Below are positions 35,277 through 47,600 of a stretch of 64,000 bases of DNA, piece by piece. The stretch covers positions 9,866,506-9,930,505 of the forward strand of contig NC_049991.1 in the NCBI RefSeq assembly GCF_000003815.2. Direction: 5' to 3'. The translations under genes and the position numbers were made by a program. Within the stretch, counting starts at the first letter, position 1, and each line of letters opens with the position of its first letter. The notes under the pieces are model-generated. The model ran no database searches. It was not told the origin of the DNA and saw only the letters and a list, made by a program, of their open reading frames with translations. Source of the stretch: Branchiostoma floridae (lineage: Eukaryota; Chordata; Leptocardii; Amphioxiformes; Branchiostomatidae).

Positions 35277-38200
35277 ATCCAGTCATGCGCGAGTCGCCCG
35301 CGAGAGAAGCGTGGAGAACGAGTCTATTCCCGGAGTAGTGACTAGCTGCTGAAGAGATCGCGCTAGCTGAGAGTGGCTCCCTTATCAAACCCCTCAGCCG
35401 GCCCCCTACATAAACAGCGATCCGTCCGTGCCGACCGATTCCTTCTTATTCTCAACCAAAACACTACTTCAGTGTCAAGGCGTCAGCATTACTGACCGTA
35501 CCGAACCCGCGCGATCACCGCTGGTTAGTCCCTGCCCTTGGTGCTGAAATCGCCTTCCCCGGGCCTCGCAGTCACGCCGTCATGCACACTACACCCGGTT
35601 ATACAACAATCTGACGCAACAGTTCAGCGATAATGTTACCGGCTGTGTGTTAGATACGTGTACTCATCACACTTGTCTTCTACATACTGCCCGCCTGTCT
35701 TACTAATGCCGCCCCTTCGTCCTATCGGGTGCATATTCCGCCAGGATCCGGCCCAAACCGGTTGCGAGCGTGAAAATCGCGTTGATGTTGCCTAGCTTGT
35801 GGGGAATCAGACTGGAAATTGAGATGTGCACGGCCTTCAAAGTTGTGTAGTGCATGAATATTTACAGTGGGTGCATCACAACAGGTTTCTATATGTGCCA
35901 TCATCCTATAAACAACACAACCAACCACTAAGGGTATTGTAAGTTGTCTCTGACAATTAATAAGCCTTGTACGCAGAGAAAAATCATATTCGCACTTAAT
36001 AACTTAATAGCAAATCAAAAATTCTTGTAACGCTAGGGTAATAAATAGAAAAACATATGTATATTCGCAAACCCGAGTGTAGCGTTTTAAACAATCAGTA
36101 TCAATACCAGCGCTTTCTGTCCATAGAACTATTTGTACAAAATCTTACAAGAGGCTTCTCTTTTTTATGGAAATAAAGGTAGTAGTTAAAATCCGACATT
36201 TTCCCGCCCAAACCTGACATACACTGCTGCAACGGTAGACAGAACTTGTATGCTACTGGAAGTCACTTGTCAACATGACTACAGACAAACGCTGGCATCA
36301 TTTACACTAATCTTCTCATCATTCAATGACCATACCCTGGGTTTGCCTACAAAAGATTCCATCCCCACCAACTACTTACTAGTATCTATGCTGTACATGA
36401 TGTTTATGATATAAGAACACTCATAGCTATGATGACTATATCATCACCCAGGCACTTAACGTTAATATCATGCACCAAAATGACACTATAATTTTTGTCA
36501 ACAAGTATGGGGTTTACATTCTAGACACATGTTGTTTTCAAACACCTTGAAATATTTGAATTATCTATAGAATAGTAGTGCCAGACTTTGTCCTTATATT
36601 AAAAAATTCAATCTACTTAGAATTGACTGGCCCAGGAAGCTTTTCGAAGAAAAAATTGACATGCAGGACCAAGTATGGCCATTAATGTTACATCACCTAT
36701 GGGGTCTTGCCTGAGGGAAGGCTTGACATTAGGGTAGGCAGCACAGAAAGCCACCTGATACCTCAATAGGAAATCTTTGAACAGAAGTCCTGCATACTCG
36801 ATTGGACAACACTAAGCAGCGTCTTGGTTTGACTTAAAATGCCTTCAAATCCAATCTAGGAACCGATATAAGGATAGCTTTATATTTTTTGAGTGCAAGT
36901 AAGATGCATGTAATCTGAATTTAGCATAATAGATTTACCTCTGTTATCAATGTGTATAAGCCACTGGTGCCAGTCAGGTATCTAGTAAAATGGCACATGA
37001 AGAATTGATCTTCCAAATGATTCAGACAAACCTACCTCATCACACTACATGGCCTGTTTTCAGAACCACAATTATTTGTATGCTGCACTGGTTGAAAATG
37101 CATTTTAAACAAGAATGTAAACAAACCTCAGAAACAAAACACCTATTTTTTTACAGTTGAATTAGCAGCTAGCAATATACATGTATTGAACTATTCTTTT
37201 AAGTACATGTCTGGTTTTACAAAGATAGAGTTTACCACAATGAATTTTATTGTAAAAGGTAGTTACCATTGTTTCATGAAGAGAAAACCTATATCCAATG
37301 ACATAATGGACAGACCCAAGAGACCAATCCGTAACAGACCTCCATTGCTCATCTTCTTTCCTTATACTGAACCTCACAAAATCTGACATGAATAATTTAG
37401 AACAAAAGCATCAAAATTGATCTGACCCATTTTTTACCTGCAAGCATTGGAAAATAATTGTCTTGTGATCTGGGCCAATACATACAAATGTACTGTAAAT
37501 GCAGAAACTTTTGCGGTGGATTAATGTTCGCGGTTTTCGTGGCGGCCGCTTCACCGCAAATTAAAACCGCCACGAACATTTTTCCATAACAGTAAGGGAC
37601 TACAGTGTATGGTGCTACTGAGAAATTAAAACCACCGCGAAAAGTCCATTTTCCCGCTAACGCGAAATTAAATCCCCGCAAAATTAAATCACCGTGAAAT
37701 TAAACGCATTTACAGTACCTTACTGCACTTCCCATGGTAATACTGTAAAATGATGTCTAACGGTTGTCTTGTTGAGACTTACTTTAAACTGACAAAAAGT
37801 TAATAACACTTAAGAGTACATAACACTACATTGACTATAACGTTAAGTAAAAGAGTGAAATACACAACAGCTACTCGATGACAAAAATTATATTTTCTAC
37901 AGTAACCATTTCAAAGGCTTCTGATGAATAGATTAAGCAAAGGAAGTTTTCAGCAATTATAACATTGGAACATATTTATACTATACTTTCCCAAAAGCAA
38001 AACTTTAAGTTCAACAGTACTGATGAATAATCTTATTTAGACAAAATGTGACTGAAAAGATATGCACATGGTTTTCTTTTTTTCTCCTACCCATATATAT
38101 TGACATATGGGAGAAGTTATATGGGGATAAGACACATTAAGTAAATCATCTCTGTGCTACATGGTTTGCATACTGATGTATTGATATATTTGTAACTACA

Positions 38201-38658
38201 TAAAATAGATCATCTACCATGTGCAACTTATGACAGCAATGATAGAGATGCATAACTTGTCTTTCTTGTGAGCCTGTTCTAGGAATGTGATATGGGAGGG
38301 GGGGCAAGATGGGAATTTCCAAATATATTTCTTTCATACGTAAACATATTGCCTTAGACATTCATCTTTCCTGAAATAGTCATAGTGCTGTTTCTTGTAG
38401 CTCCTCCCTAACAAAATGTCTTCTTCAGAAACATAGATATAGCTCAGACATTTACACTAAATCATTTCAAGAACTTTACCATACTCTGCATTCTGCCACA
38501 TATGAAAATATAGACTAACATGAAAGTTCATATAGCATTATGAAATATTATCAAAGATTGTGAATCTAAAACAAGTAATAATTGTAAACGAATGAATTGT
38601 TAAGAAAGATCATTTTTCTGACAATGTGTGACTTAATCTGATTGTTCTATGTTTTCCT
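35277..38658. other. ABAT 5' region and intergenic DNA up to the TRMT1 3' end
   Basis: 35277 to about 35600 is GC-richer and CpG-rich, as expected for the ABAT 5'UTR and promoter on the minus strand; no start site can be fixed. The rest is AT-rich and carries the MITE at 37491-37717 and part of the TRMT1 3'UTR. No additional gene is recognised. Confidence 0.5.
37491..37717. mobile_element. MITE, TACTGTAAATGC termini (copy 1)
   Basis: It begins TACTGTAAATGCAGAAA and ends GCATTTACAGTA. Internal inverted phrases repeat 'ttcgcggttttcg' and 'accgcgaaa'. A second copy of the same layout lies at 54774-54984. There is no coding capacity. This is a short non-autonomous DNA transposon. Confidence 0.85.
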
Positions 38659-41600
38659 TCAAACTGATTCCTTGTCCTGTTCCACTGTACAGGAAGTGCT
38701 GTTTTCCTGTTCTACAAGCTCATGAGAATATCTGCAGTCATCCCCGTATACACAGTGGCCCTGCAAAATAGAGAGAGTCACGCATTTATACGCTTGAAAT
38801 GTTAGATATCATTCTGCAGACCTATTGAACAAAATTTAAAGAAAATCATTGCTCAAGTCATCAAAATCAATAATATACCTTAGCTTTATATCTTCTTTAT
38901 GAATGATTGGAGGAAGGAAGTAATGTTTGAACAAATGGACTGACTGAATTGATCATATTGGGCATGCATAGATCATCAGACCTTTTTCATATACTAAAAA
39001 TCTACTGCTACTGATGTACTATGGATATACATGTATTTTTGGTGAGGAGTGAATAGTGTGTTTGTGGGAGACTGACCTGTTTGAATCTCTTACAGGGGAA
39101 TTGTTTCAGGTCCAACAGTTCCTGCTGTCGTTTACCCTGCAGTCTTCTCCTCCTGTCTTCCTGAGCCTCCTCACTGTACATACACACACACATGTGTAAA
39201 CAAAACAAATAAACAAACACACACACACAACATAGGCATACATAAACAGACAGACACACACAGACACACAGAAAGAAAGAGAGGGAAAGAAAGAATGATA
39301 TATTACTCTTCCGTAATGTTACAATGGTACAATTTATGCACATAACTTTATATAACCATACTGAAATGATCTTTCATTGATGTTGGGTTTTCTATGGCAT
39401 TGATCAATGCCAGACAAACTAAAATGTATTTCACTAGTTCTGATGACTGAAGTTAGACAAGTATGTTTCATTTAAGGGTTAATGACCCGCCCCGAGGTGT
39501 ATATGGTGTCATAACGCCTGGTCCTTTGCTATAACTACTGAATAAAACCACTGATGTGAGCGAAGCGAACGAGGTGGTTTTATGAGGTGGTTATAGCAAA
39601 GGACCAGGCGTTATGGCACCATGTACACCGAGGAATAGGCGGGTCATTAACGTTATTATCATATAGCCTACCCAAACTTGCAAGCTCCTGTATGACGCAT
39701 AGATCTCTTGGTACTATACGTGTGAATTCCTTTGTCGAATTTCTGAAAATTTACATTTGTTCTTTGGTACATGCATATGTAAGGAGATTACACATTGCAT
39801 TTTAAAACAAAAATTTCCACAGAAAATATTCCAAACATTGCAGGCTTTTTAGAACAACAAAACTTATTATCAATGTTAGAAGGAGCCATTCCCCCTTGCA
39901 GTCTGTACTTATTCTCTCTGCTCTGGCATATGTTTCACTCCTTTTTATTGGCCGATGCCTGCATATACCTTACTTTCTTGTGTGTATTGCCACTTTTGAT
40001 TGGTCAAATGCAAATCGACACCGGTGCCGGTGTCAATTCATTCTGACCAATGAGAGGAGCGATAGCCACCTGCCTGGCCTGAATCTTTGTGTTACGGCGT
40101 CATAACCAACGTGGAACGGGGCCTTCTGATTGGTCTGCGGCACCTGGCTATATGATAATGTATTTTAATGACTGGTGGATATCTCTACCTGGAATCGTCT
40201 ATGAATTTGAATGACATAACTGGCACACAGCTTACCACCACAGTTAGAGTTTGTATAATGTGCATACCCTCGTCCAGCCCTAGCCTTTGGCCCCCAGTTT
40301 GGAGGGTTCTCCTGAAACCTCTTCAGACCTTTCTGTCGAGATGCAGGGTTGGCGTCTGCTCGGATAGTGAAGTTTGCCTCAATCCTGCAATCCATAAACA
40401 AACAAACAAAATAGACACTACAATTGTCAACAAACACAGACTGAGAAAAATCTTCAAAAAAACATCTAATACTGTCTCTGATCTTGCTTGCCTGATACAC
40501 TTGTATCTGCAAAGTACGATACGTTTGCAAGATCAACATACACAAATTCTTTGCCGATAATATCACATCCTATAAAAGAGCATAGTATTTTTTTTACGTG
40601 CATGCACACTATAGCAAGTAAGTTATGGAACTTCACCCTGGTTCTTTGCCCAGTATAGTAGAAGCTACAGCATCACTTGAAAGTCTGCTTGAGTTGGCTG
40701 GGTTCTGCTTAGCCTGAAAAACACATTATGTGTGCATACTGTTACAACAACAGAACTATTTCTGTCATGCAGTTAATATTCCTTTTGTTTAGTTACTATA
40801 TGCCTAACTACATTATGTAGCAGGCCAGGGGGCAATCATAGAAAATGTGGCATACATAACAGACTGGGTAAATTTTCACTTGGAATTCACTTCAAGCATT
40901 TATTGCATACACCTTGTGTATAAGTAATGTAGATGTAACTGTAGTATATGTGGTGGTGTTGAAATTCTGTTGTGAACAACAACAAAAACAAACAAACACA
41001 GTCTGTGTGTAGATAGTGTTTCTTACCCAGCCCCTCATGATGTCCCAGATGACATGTGCAGGTGCATCTGTCTTGACAGCTGTCTTACAGGTGTGGGACA
41101 AGGACACCTGGTACCCAGCATGTAAGATGGCAGACCTGGAGACAAGGGGAGGGTTGGGAAAGGTTACATACCTCATTTACCTCCATTCTGCAACCTTTAC
41201 CATCAATAGTAAAAGTAGAATGGCAGAGGACAAAGCTCTGTGAGTACATGTAGCTTAAGATACAAATTCTACAAGTAGATGCAACTTTAACATTTCTTTT
41301 AATTTGTAAAACATGCTGTGGTGAACAGCAGACAGAGAAAAATAAAATTAAAAAAAAACACTACAAAGCTCTACATAGCACTCAAGTTCAGTGGCATATC
41401 AATGGTACACAGCTGCCAAGTGTTTCATCTTAAATAGTGGTGATGGGCATAAGTCTTAGAAGCTTGGGGCTACTGTACTTTCCCTTATGTCATAAACCAC
41501 AGTGTCCTGTAGCCTCTGTTGTGTGTATGGATGTCCTGCCAGTTGAGGGTGTTAAAATGTTTGCTTAAACTGACCTGACAGCCAACAGAGGTGGACAGTT

Positions 41601-44600
41601 GACTCGGACCACACTGGCCAGTTTGTCCAGGCAGTAGAACATTGGGCAGTCTGGCAACTCCTGAATCAAATAAAAGGAAGAATGGAGATTGCAGATCATA
41701 AAATTCCAGGGTCAGAACATTCTTAATGTAAGAGCAATAATGTACATGTGAGAATGAGAATGATTTACTTGCCTAAAGGCTGAATTGTTTAACACATTAC
41801 AAGGGAGAGTGTACACTGCCAGGAAAGTTTGTTTGCATTAGACCATGACTAAAGGGGTAATGGAGGATACTTTTTGTGATATCCACAAACTGTACACATC
41901 ACATAAATGTACATATACAATTGTATATATGAGTATACATGTTACATACAATGATGATGCTTCTGTTACGTTATTAGACTATTTCTGGCTTTTCTCAGTC
42001 CCACAATCTTGTTTTCTTGGGCATTAACACACAAATGAGAGAGTTCTAATGTGATTACCAACTCCTAGGACCCACCTCAGACACCACACTGAGCATGCCC
42101 ACCATCCTCTGGGCTGTGTTGAACCTGTCTGAGGAGTTCTCCACGGAGCTCAGCAGTCTCTGGACAAGCCCTGCATCATGGAGTGGCTCTGCCCAGACAG
42201 GACCTCCAATCTACAACAAACACAGTTTATATCATGGAGAGGCTCTGCCCAGATAGGACCTCCAATCTACAACAAACACAGTTTATATCATGGAGAGGCT
42301 CTGCTCAGATAGGACCTCCAATCTACAACAAACACAGTTTATATCATGGAGCAGCTCTGCCCAGATAGGACCTCCAATCTACAACAGACACAGTTTATAT
42401 CATGGAGAGGCTCTGCCCAGATAGGACCTCCAATCTACAACAAACACAGTTTATATCATGGAGAGGCTCTGCCCAGATAGGACCTCCAATCTACAACAAA
42501 CACAGTTTATATCATGGAGAGGCTCTGCTCAGATAGGACCTCCAATCTACAACAAACACAGTTTATATCATGGAGCAGCTCTGCCCAGATAGGACCTCCA
42601 ATCTACAACAGACACAGTTTATATCATGGAGAGGCTCTGCCCAGATAGGACCTCCAATCTACAACAAACACAATTTATATCATGGAGAGGCTTTGCCCAG
42701 ATAGGACCTCCAATCTACAACAAACACAGTTTATATCATGGAGAGGCTTTGCCCAGATAGGACCTCCAATCTACAACAAACACAGTTTATATCATGGAGT
42801 GGCTCTGCCCAATCTACAACAAACACAGTTTACATCATGGAGAGGCTCTGCCCAGATAGGACCTCCAATCTACAACAAACACAGTTTATATCATGGAGAA
42901 GCTCTGCCCAATCTACAACAAACACAGTTTATATCATGGAGTGGCTCTGCCCAGATAGGACCTCCAATCTACAACACAGTTTATATCATGGAGAGGCTCT
43001 GCCCAGATAGGACCTCCAATCTACAACACAGTTTACATCATGGAGAGGCTCTGCCCAGATAGGACCTCCAATCTACAACAAACACAGTTTATATCATGGA
43101 GAAGCTCTGCCCAATCTACAACAAACACAGTTTATATCATGGAGAGGCTCTGCCCAGATAGGACCTCCAATCTACAACAAACACAATTTATATCATGGAG
43201 TGGCTCTGCCCAGATAGGACCTCCAATCTACAACAAACACAGTTTATATCATGGAGAGGCTCTGCCCAGATAGGACCTCCAATCTACAACAAACACAGTT
43301 TATATCATGGAGAGGCTCTGCCCAGATAGGACCTCCAATCTACAACAAACACAGTTTATATCATGGAGAGGCTCTGCCCAATCTACAACAAACACAGTTT
43401 ATATCATGGAGAAGCTCTGCCCAATCTACAACAAACACAGTTTATATCATGGAGCGGCTCTGCCCAGATAGGACATCCAATCTACAACAAACACAGTTTA
43501 TATCATGGAGAAGCTCTGCCCAATCTACAACAAACACAGTTTATATCATGGAGAAGCTCTGCCCAATCTACAACAAACACAATTTATATCATGGAGAGGC
43601 TCTGCCCAGGTAGGACCTCCAATCTACAACAAACACAGTTTATATCATGGAGTGGCTCTGCCCAGATAGGACCTCCAATCTACAACAAACACAGTTTATA
43701 TCATGGAGAGGCTCTGCCCAGACAGGACCTCCAATCTACAACAAACACAGTTTATATCATGGAGTGGCTCTGCCCAGATAGGACCTCCAATCTACAACAA
43801 ACACAGTTTACATCATGGAGCGGCTCTGCCCAGATAGGACCTCCAATCTACAACAAACACAGTTTATATCATGGAGAGGCTCTGCCCAATCTACAACAAA
43901 CACAGTTTATATCATGGAGGGGCTCTGCCCAGATAGGACCTCCAATCTAAACACAGGTTAAAGACAAGTTCTAGTAAATCAATCTACACTCCATCTACTT
44001 TAGGGTTGCCTGGAAAAACTGTTATTGCCATCAGTGTTACCGGATTCCCAGATCAGAGGAGTTCAAAGATGGTTCGAGTTTCCAGATCTGCTGGGTTCCC
44101 GTTCAGCAGGAATCCCTGATCATCATGATCATCAGCTTTTCTGGATCATCCAGAATCTCATACCCATTTCAAAAATTGCGACAAACCCAAATTCTAACAA
44201 GTCCACAACTTGATCCAAAATAACACACATAAAGGGATCATAATGTCTGTTATACTTCCATACACAATTCAGAGCTAAATTCCAAGGGAACCGTGTAAAC
44301 TGCAGTTCTGTACTGACCTGATGTGTGGCGCTGCAGTGTTCACATTTGGGCCCAACCGGAGGACCATTGCCTGGATGGAACTTCACACTGAATAGGACAT
44401 AGAAGTGAGGAGTCAGAGACAACATCATGCAATATGCATAACATGTATAAAACTGGATGTGGATTTTCTTACTTGTAATCAATAACATCCATATTCCTGT
44501 CAATTCACATATTTTAAGATTATCTATTTCATGATGGTAGTAGGGGAATTTTTTGTGGTGTTCTAATACGTTTGTATTTGAAATAATTCCCAAGGAAACT

Positions 44601-47600
44601 TATTTGAGTGATACAATGGAAACACATATTTAAGATGCAAAAAAAAATGCAAACACATTCAGATTTACAGTAGTATGCTGCAAATATATACACATGTAAA
44701 TTGATGTGGAGTACAATGCATGGAAGTAATACTGTTGCTCTATGGTATATCAACGGTACAATGAAGTTAAAGCAATACAACAGCACTGAAATATAGTGCA
44801 GCAAGAGCTACTGTACGTGTACAATAGTCCTGTTAGAACCACCACTGACCTGTTCTATAACATACATGTATCTTCACTACATCATGTATTTTCATCTTTA
44901 CCTGCGATTTTTCTCCACAATCCTGCCGATCCTCTGCACATTGAAGGTTTCGCAGCCAGAACAATGGTACACCATGGCTTGTTTACTATGGAAAACAGAA
45001 GACATCACTCAACAAAAACTATTTCTGTGAACATTACACCTATCAATCAATAAGACTAGGCCTAGGGGTTAATCAGTGGATCAACTCTGTCTATCTGGTC
45101 ATAGCATGCAACTTGCACTTACTGGTTACTGCAAATACATGTACTTTAACTTTCATATTGACTTTCTTTAATTGGCAGTAGGAGGGAAAATGAGGTTTTC
45201 ACTGTGTTTGAAGCTTATGGTGGAAACAATTTTGAAGTTAGTAGAACTACAAAACACATATTCGTGGTATTATGATTTTACAGTAGTAAGAGGTTGCTGC
45301 AAAATCACTGAGAATGAAACTATTGTGAACATTTCAAGTGATACATTCAAACCAACCTGGCAGATCTCTTGGCCTGTGCCTGGCTAATGTAGACTCGCAC
45401 AAACACACGGCAGTAGAAGTCTGCGAACAGCGATAGCTGAGGCACGATGTAGCGATGGTAACGGTTGGCATGACGATCCAAACAGGACAGGACAATCCGC
45501 AGGGCCTGCATAATCACAGGAGGTACCAGGCAACAGACTAGAGTCAATCAGTTGAAATTTACACTCCTAAATTTCCCATAAAAATGTTTTTACATTGCAT
45601 TGCATTGCAGTACTGAGAGATTTCTTACAGCAAAATAGCGGAGATGGCCTTTAACACACTATTTTTCTGATAAAGTCAAAAAGTTAGTCCTAAACAATAC
45701 AAGCAAAGGGGAAAAACTATACTAGGTGTTGATTAAAGCAGATACAAAATGTATAATCCTCCTGAAAATGAGTTTCTCAATCTCAACCAGAAACAGACCT
45801 AAATGCTCTGGACTAGTCAAAGTAGCTAAGGTAGCCCCAAAGCCTTTTTGAGGTCAAAGGGGCAGTGGGTTCTTATCCACTGTGTCTATAGCACAATATT
45901 GGAAGGCAGAGCCCATCCCTCTCCTTCCATTGCTTTCTGCAATTGCTTCCACAACCAAAGTCAGGTGCACATTTGATACTTGGGTGCAGGAAGGAAATCA
46001 AAGTTGTGTACAATGACTTGCCAGGACTGACAGCATTAGAAAATTCTATTAGAAGATCTATGTCTTATGCAAGATTGGGTAAGAATTTGGCAGTTACCAT
46101 CTCATGGCAGTACTTGGCTCTGAGTGACATGGAGCCATACTTGGTCCAGCAGGTTTCTGAGCCATTGCCACACATCACAGCAGCATCCGTACATGTGATA
46201 CACAGCAAACCTACAGGGAGATATAAAATATTACAGCAGACATCACAGCAGCATCCGTACATGTGATACACAGCAAACCTACAGGGAGATATAAAATATT
46301 ACAGCAGACATCACAGCAGCATCCGTACATGTGATACACAGCAAACCTACAGGGAGATATAAAATATTACAGCAGACATCACAGCAGCATCCGCACATGT
46401 GATACACAGCAAACCTGGGGGGAGATACAAAATATTACAGCAGATATCACAGCAGCATCCGTACATGTGATACACAGCAAACCTGCAGGGAGATACAAAA
46501 TATTACAACAGACATCACAGCAGCATCCGTACATGTGATACACAGCAAACCTGCAGGAGATACAAAATATTACAGCAGACATCACAGCAGCATCCGTACA
46601 TGTGATACACAGCAAACCTGCAGGGAAATACAAAATATGTGTTGCAACAGCAATGTTCCAATGTCCGAATCAGGTATTCGAATTGCCAACCGGCCCGCTT
46701 GAAACAGTTCGATTTATTCGAATGGAGCCTGTGTGATATGCCTTTCGAACCTGTGCGATACGGAAACGTATGGCCCGGTCCGGAACACCCGTATCGAACG
46801 TTTTCGCGTCACAGGTATGACATAAAAAATATTACAACAGACATCACAGCAGCATCTGTACATGTGATACACAGTAAACCTGCTGATAAATACAAAATAC
46901 TATGTCAACAACTTTTAACAGCAGTCTATGATTACCTTCAGTATCTCTAATAATGGAACTGACATGGATGAATAATATGAGCATTCCACAATTTGAGAAC
47001 AGTCTACAAAAATGCATGAACATGCCTATCCCTGGTCATATTCTGTAGAGATCAGTCTTTTAACAAAAAGTATCATTATATAAATGAAAAGATGTACTTG
47101 TATCAATTATGTACATTTTACAGTAGTGGCCATAATAGAAGCACACAGTATGAACATGCCCTACCTCCATCTTTCACTGACTGTACAGCACTGTCCAGAA
47201 AGGCCGACGGACTGCCATAGGGGTCAAGGTCAATGACATCGAACTTGATCTGCTTCCCGCGGTGTTCATACATGTAGGCACTGGGGAGATAACAACGGAT
47301 ACTGGATTCTAATTTTCAATGTTTTTAAAACTGCTTTTCTACACCTTAGGTTTACAGTACAATACGAGATCTGAACCTCTTTCAGAAAATTGATTTTACC
47401 TAGAACTACATTGTATAGAAGAACTTGTTTCCACCAAGTAAAGTAGGAGAATCTTCAATAGTTAGAACATGGACATCTTTTCTCAGCCAATCGGCCCTCC
47501 GGGACTCCAACAAACTCCTCTGGTGGGCAGAGCAGTACCAAATTCACATAGTCAGGCCACTCCCATGATCTAACTATTACATAGCTTCAAACAATGCTCA

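Noticed and set aside
42682..43950. Long plus-strand open frames (up to 195 codons) made of repeated peptide
   Set aside because: They are the antisense reading of the TRMT1 intron-9 minisatellite. Frame length only reflects the repeat.
46379..46633. Minus-strand open frame repeating [12 protein letters not shown]
   Set aside because: It is the decoy exon-6 array, not a separate gene. Only the last copy (46098-46210) has a donor.
42175..46880. Regular repeats that might look like a CRISPR array
   Set aside because: Units are contiguous without unique spacers, and they lie in introns of an animal gene.
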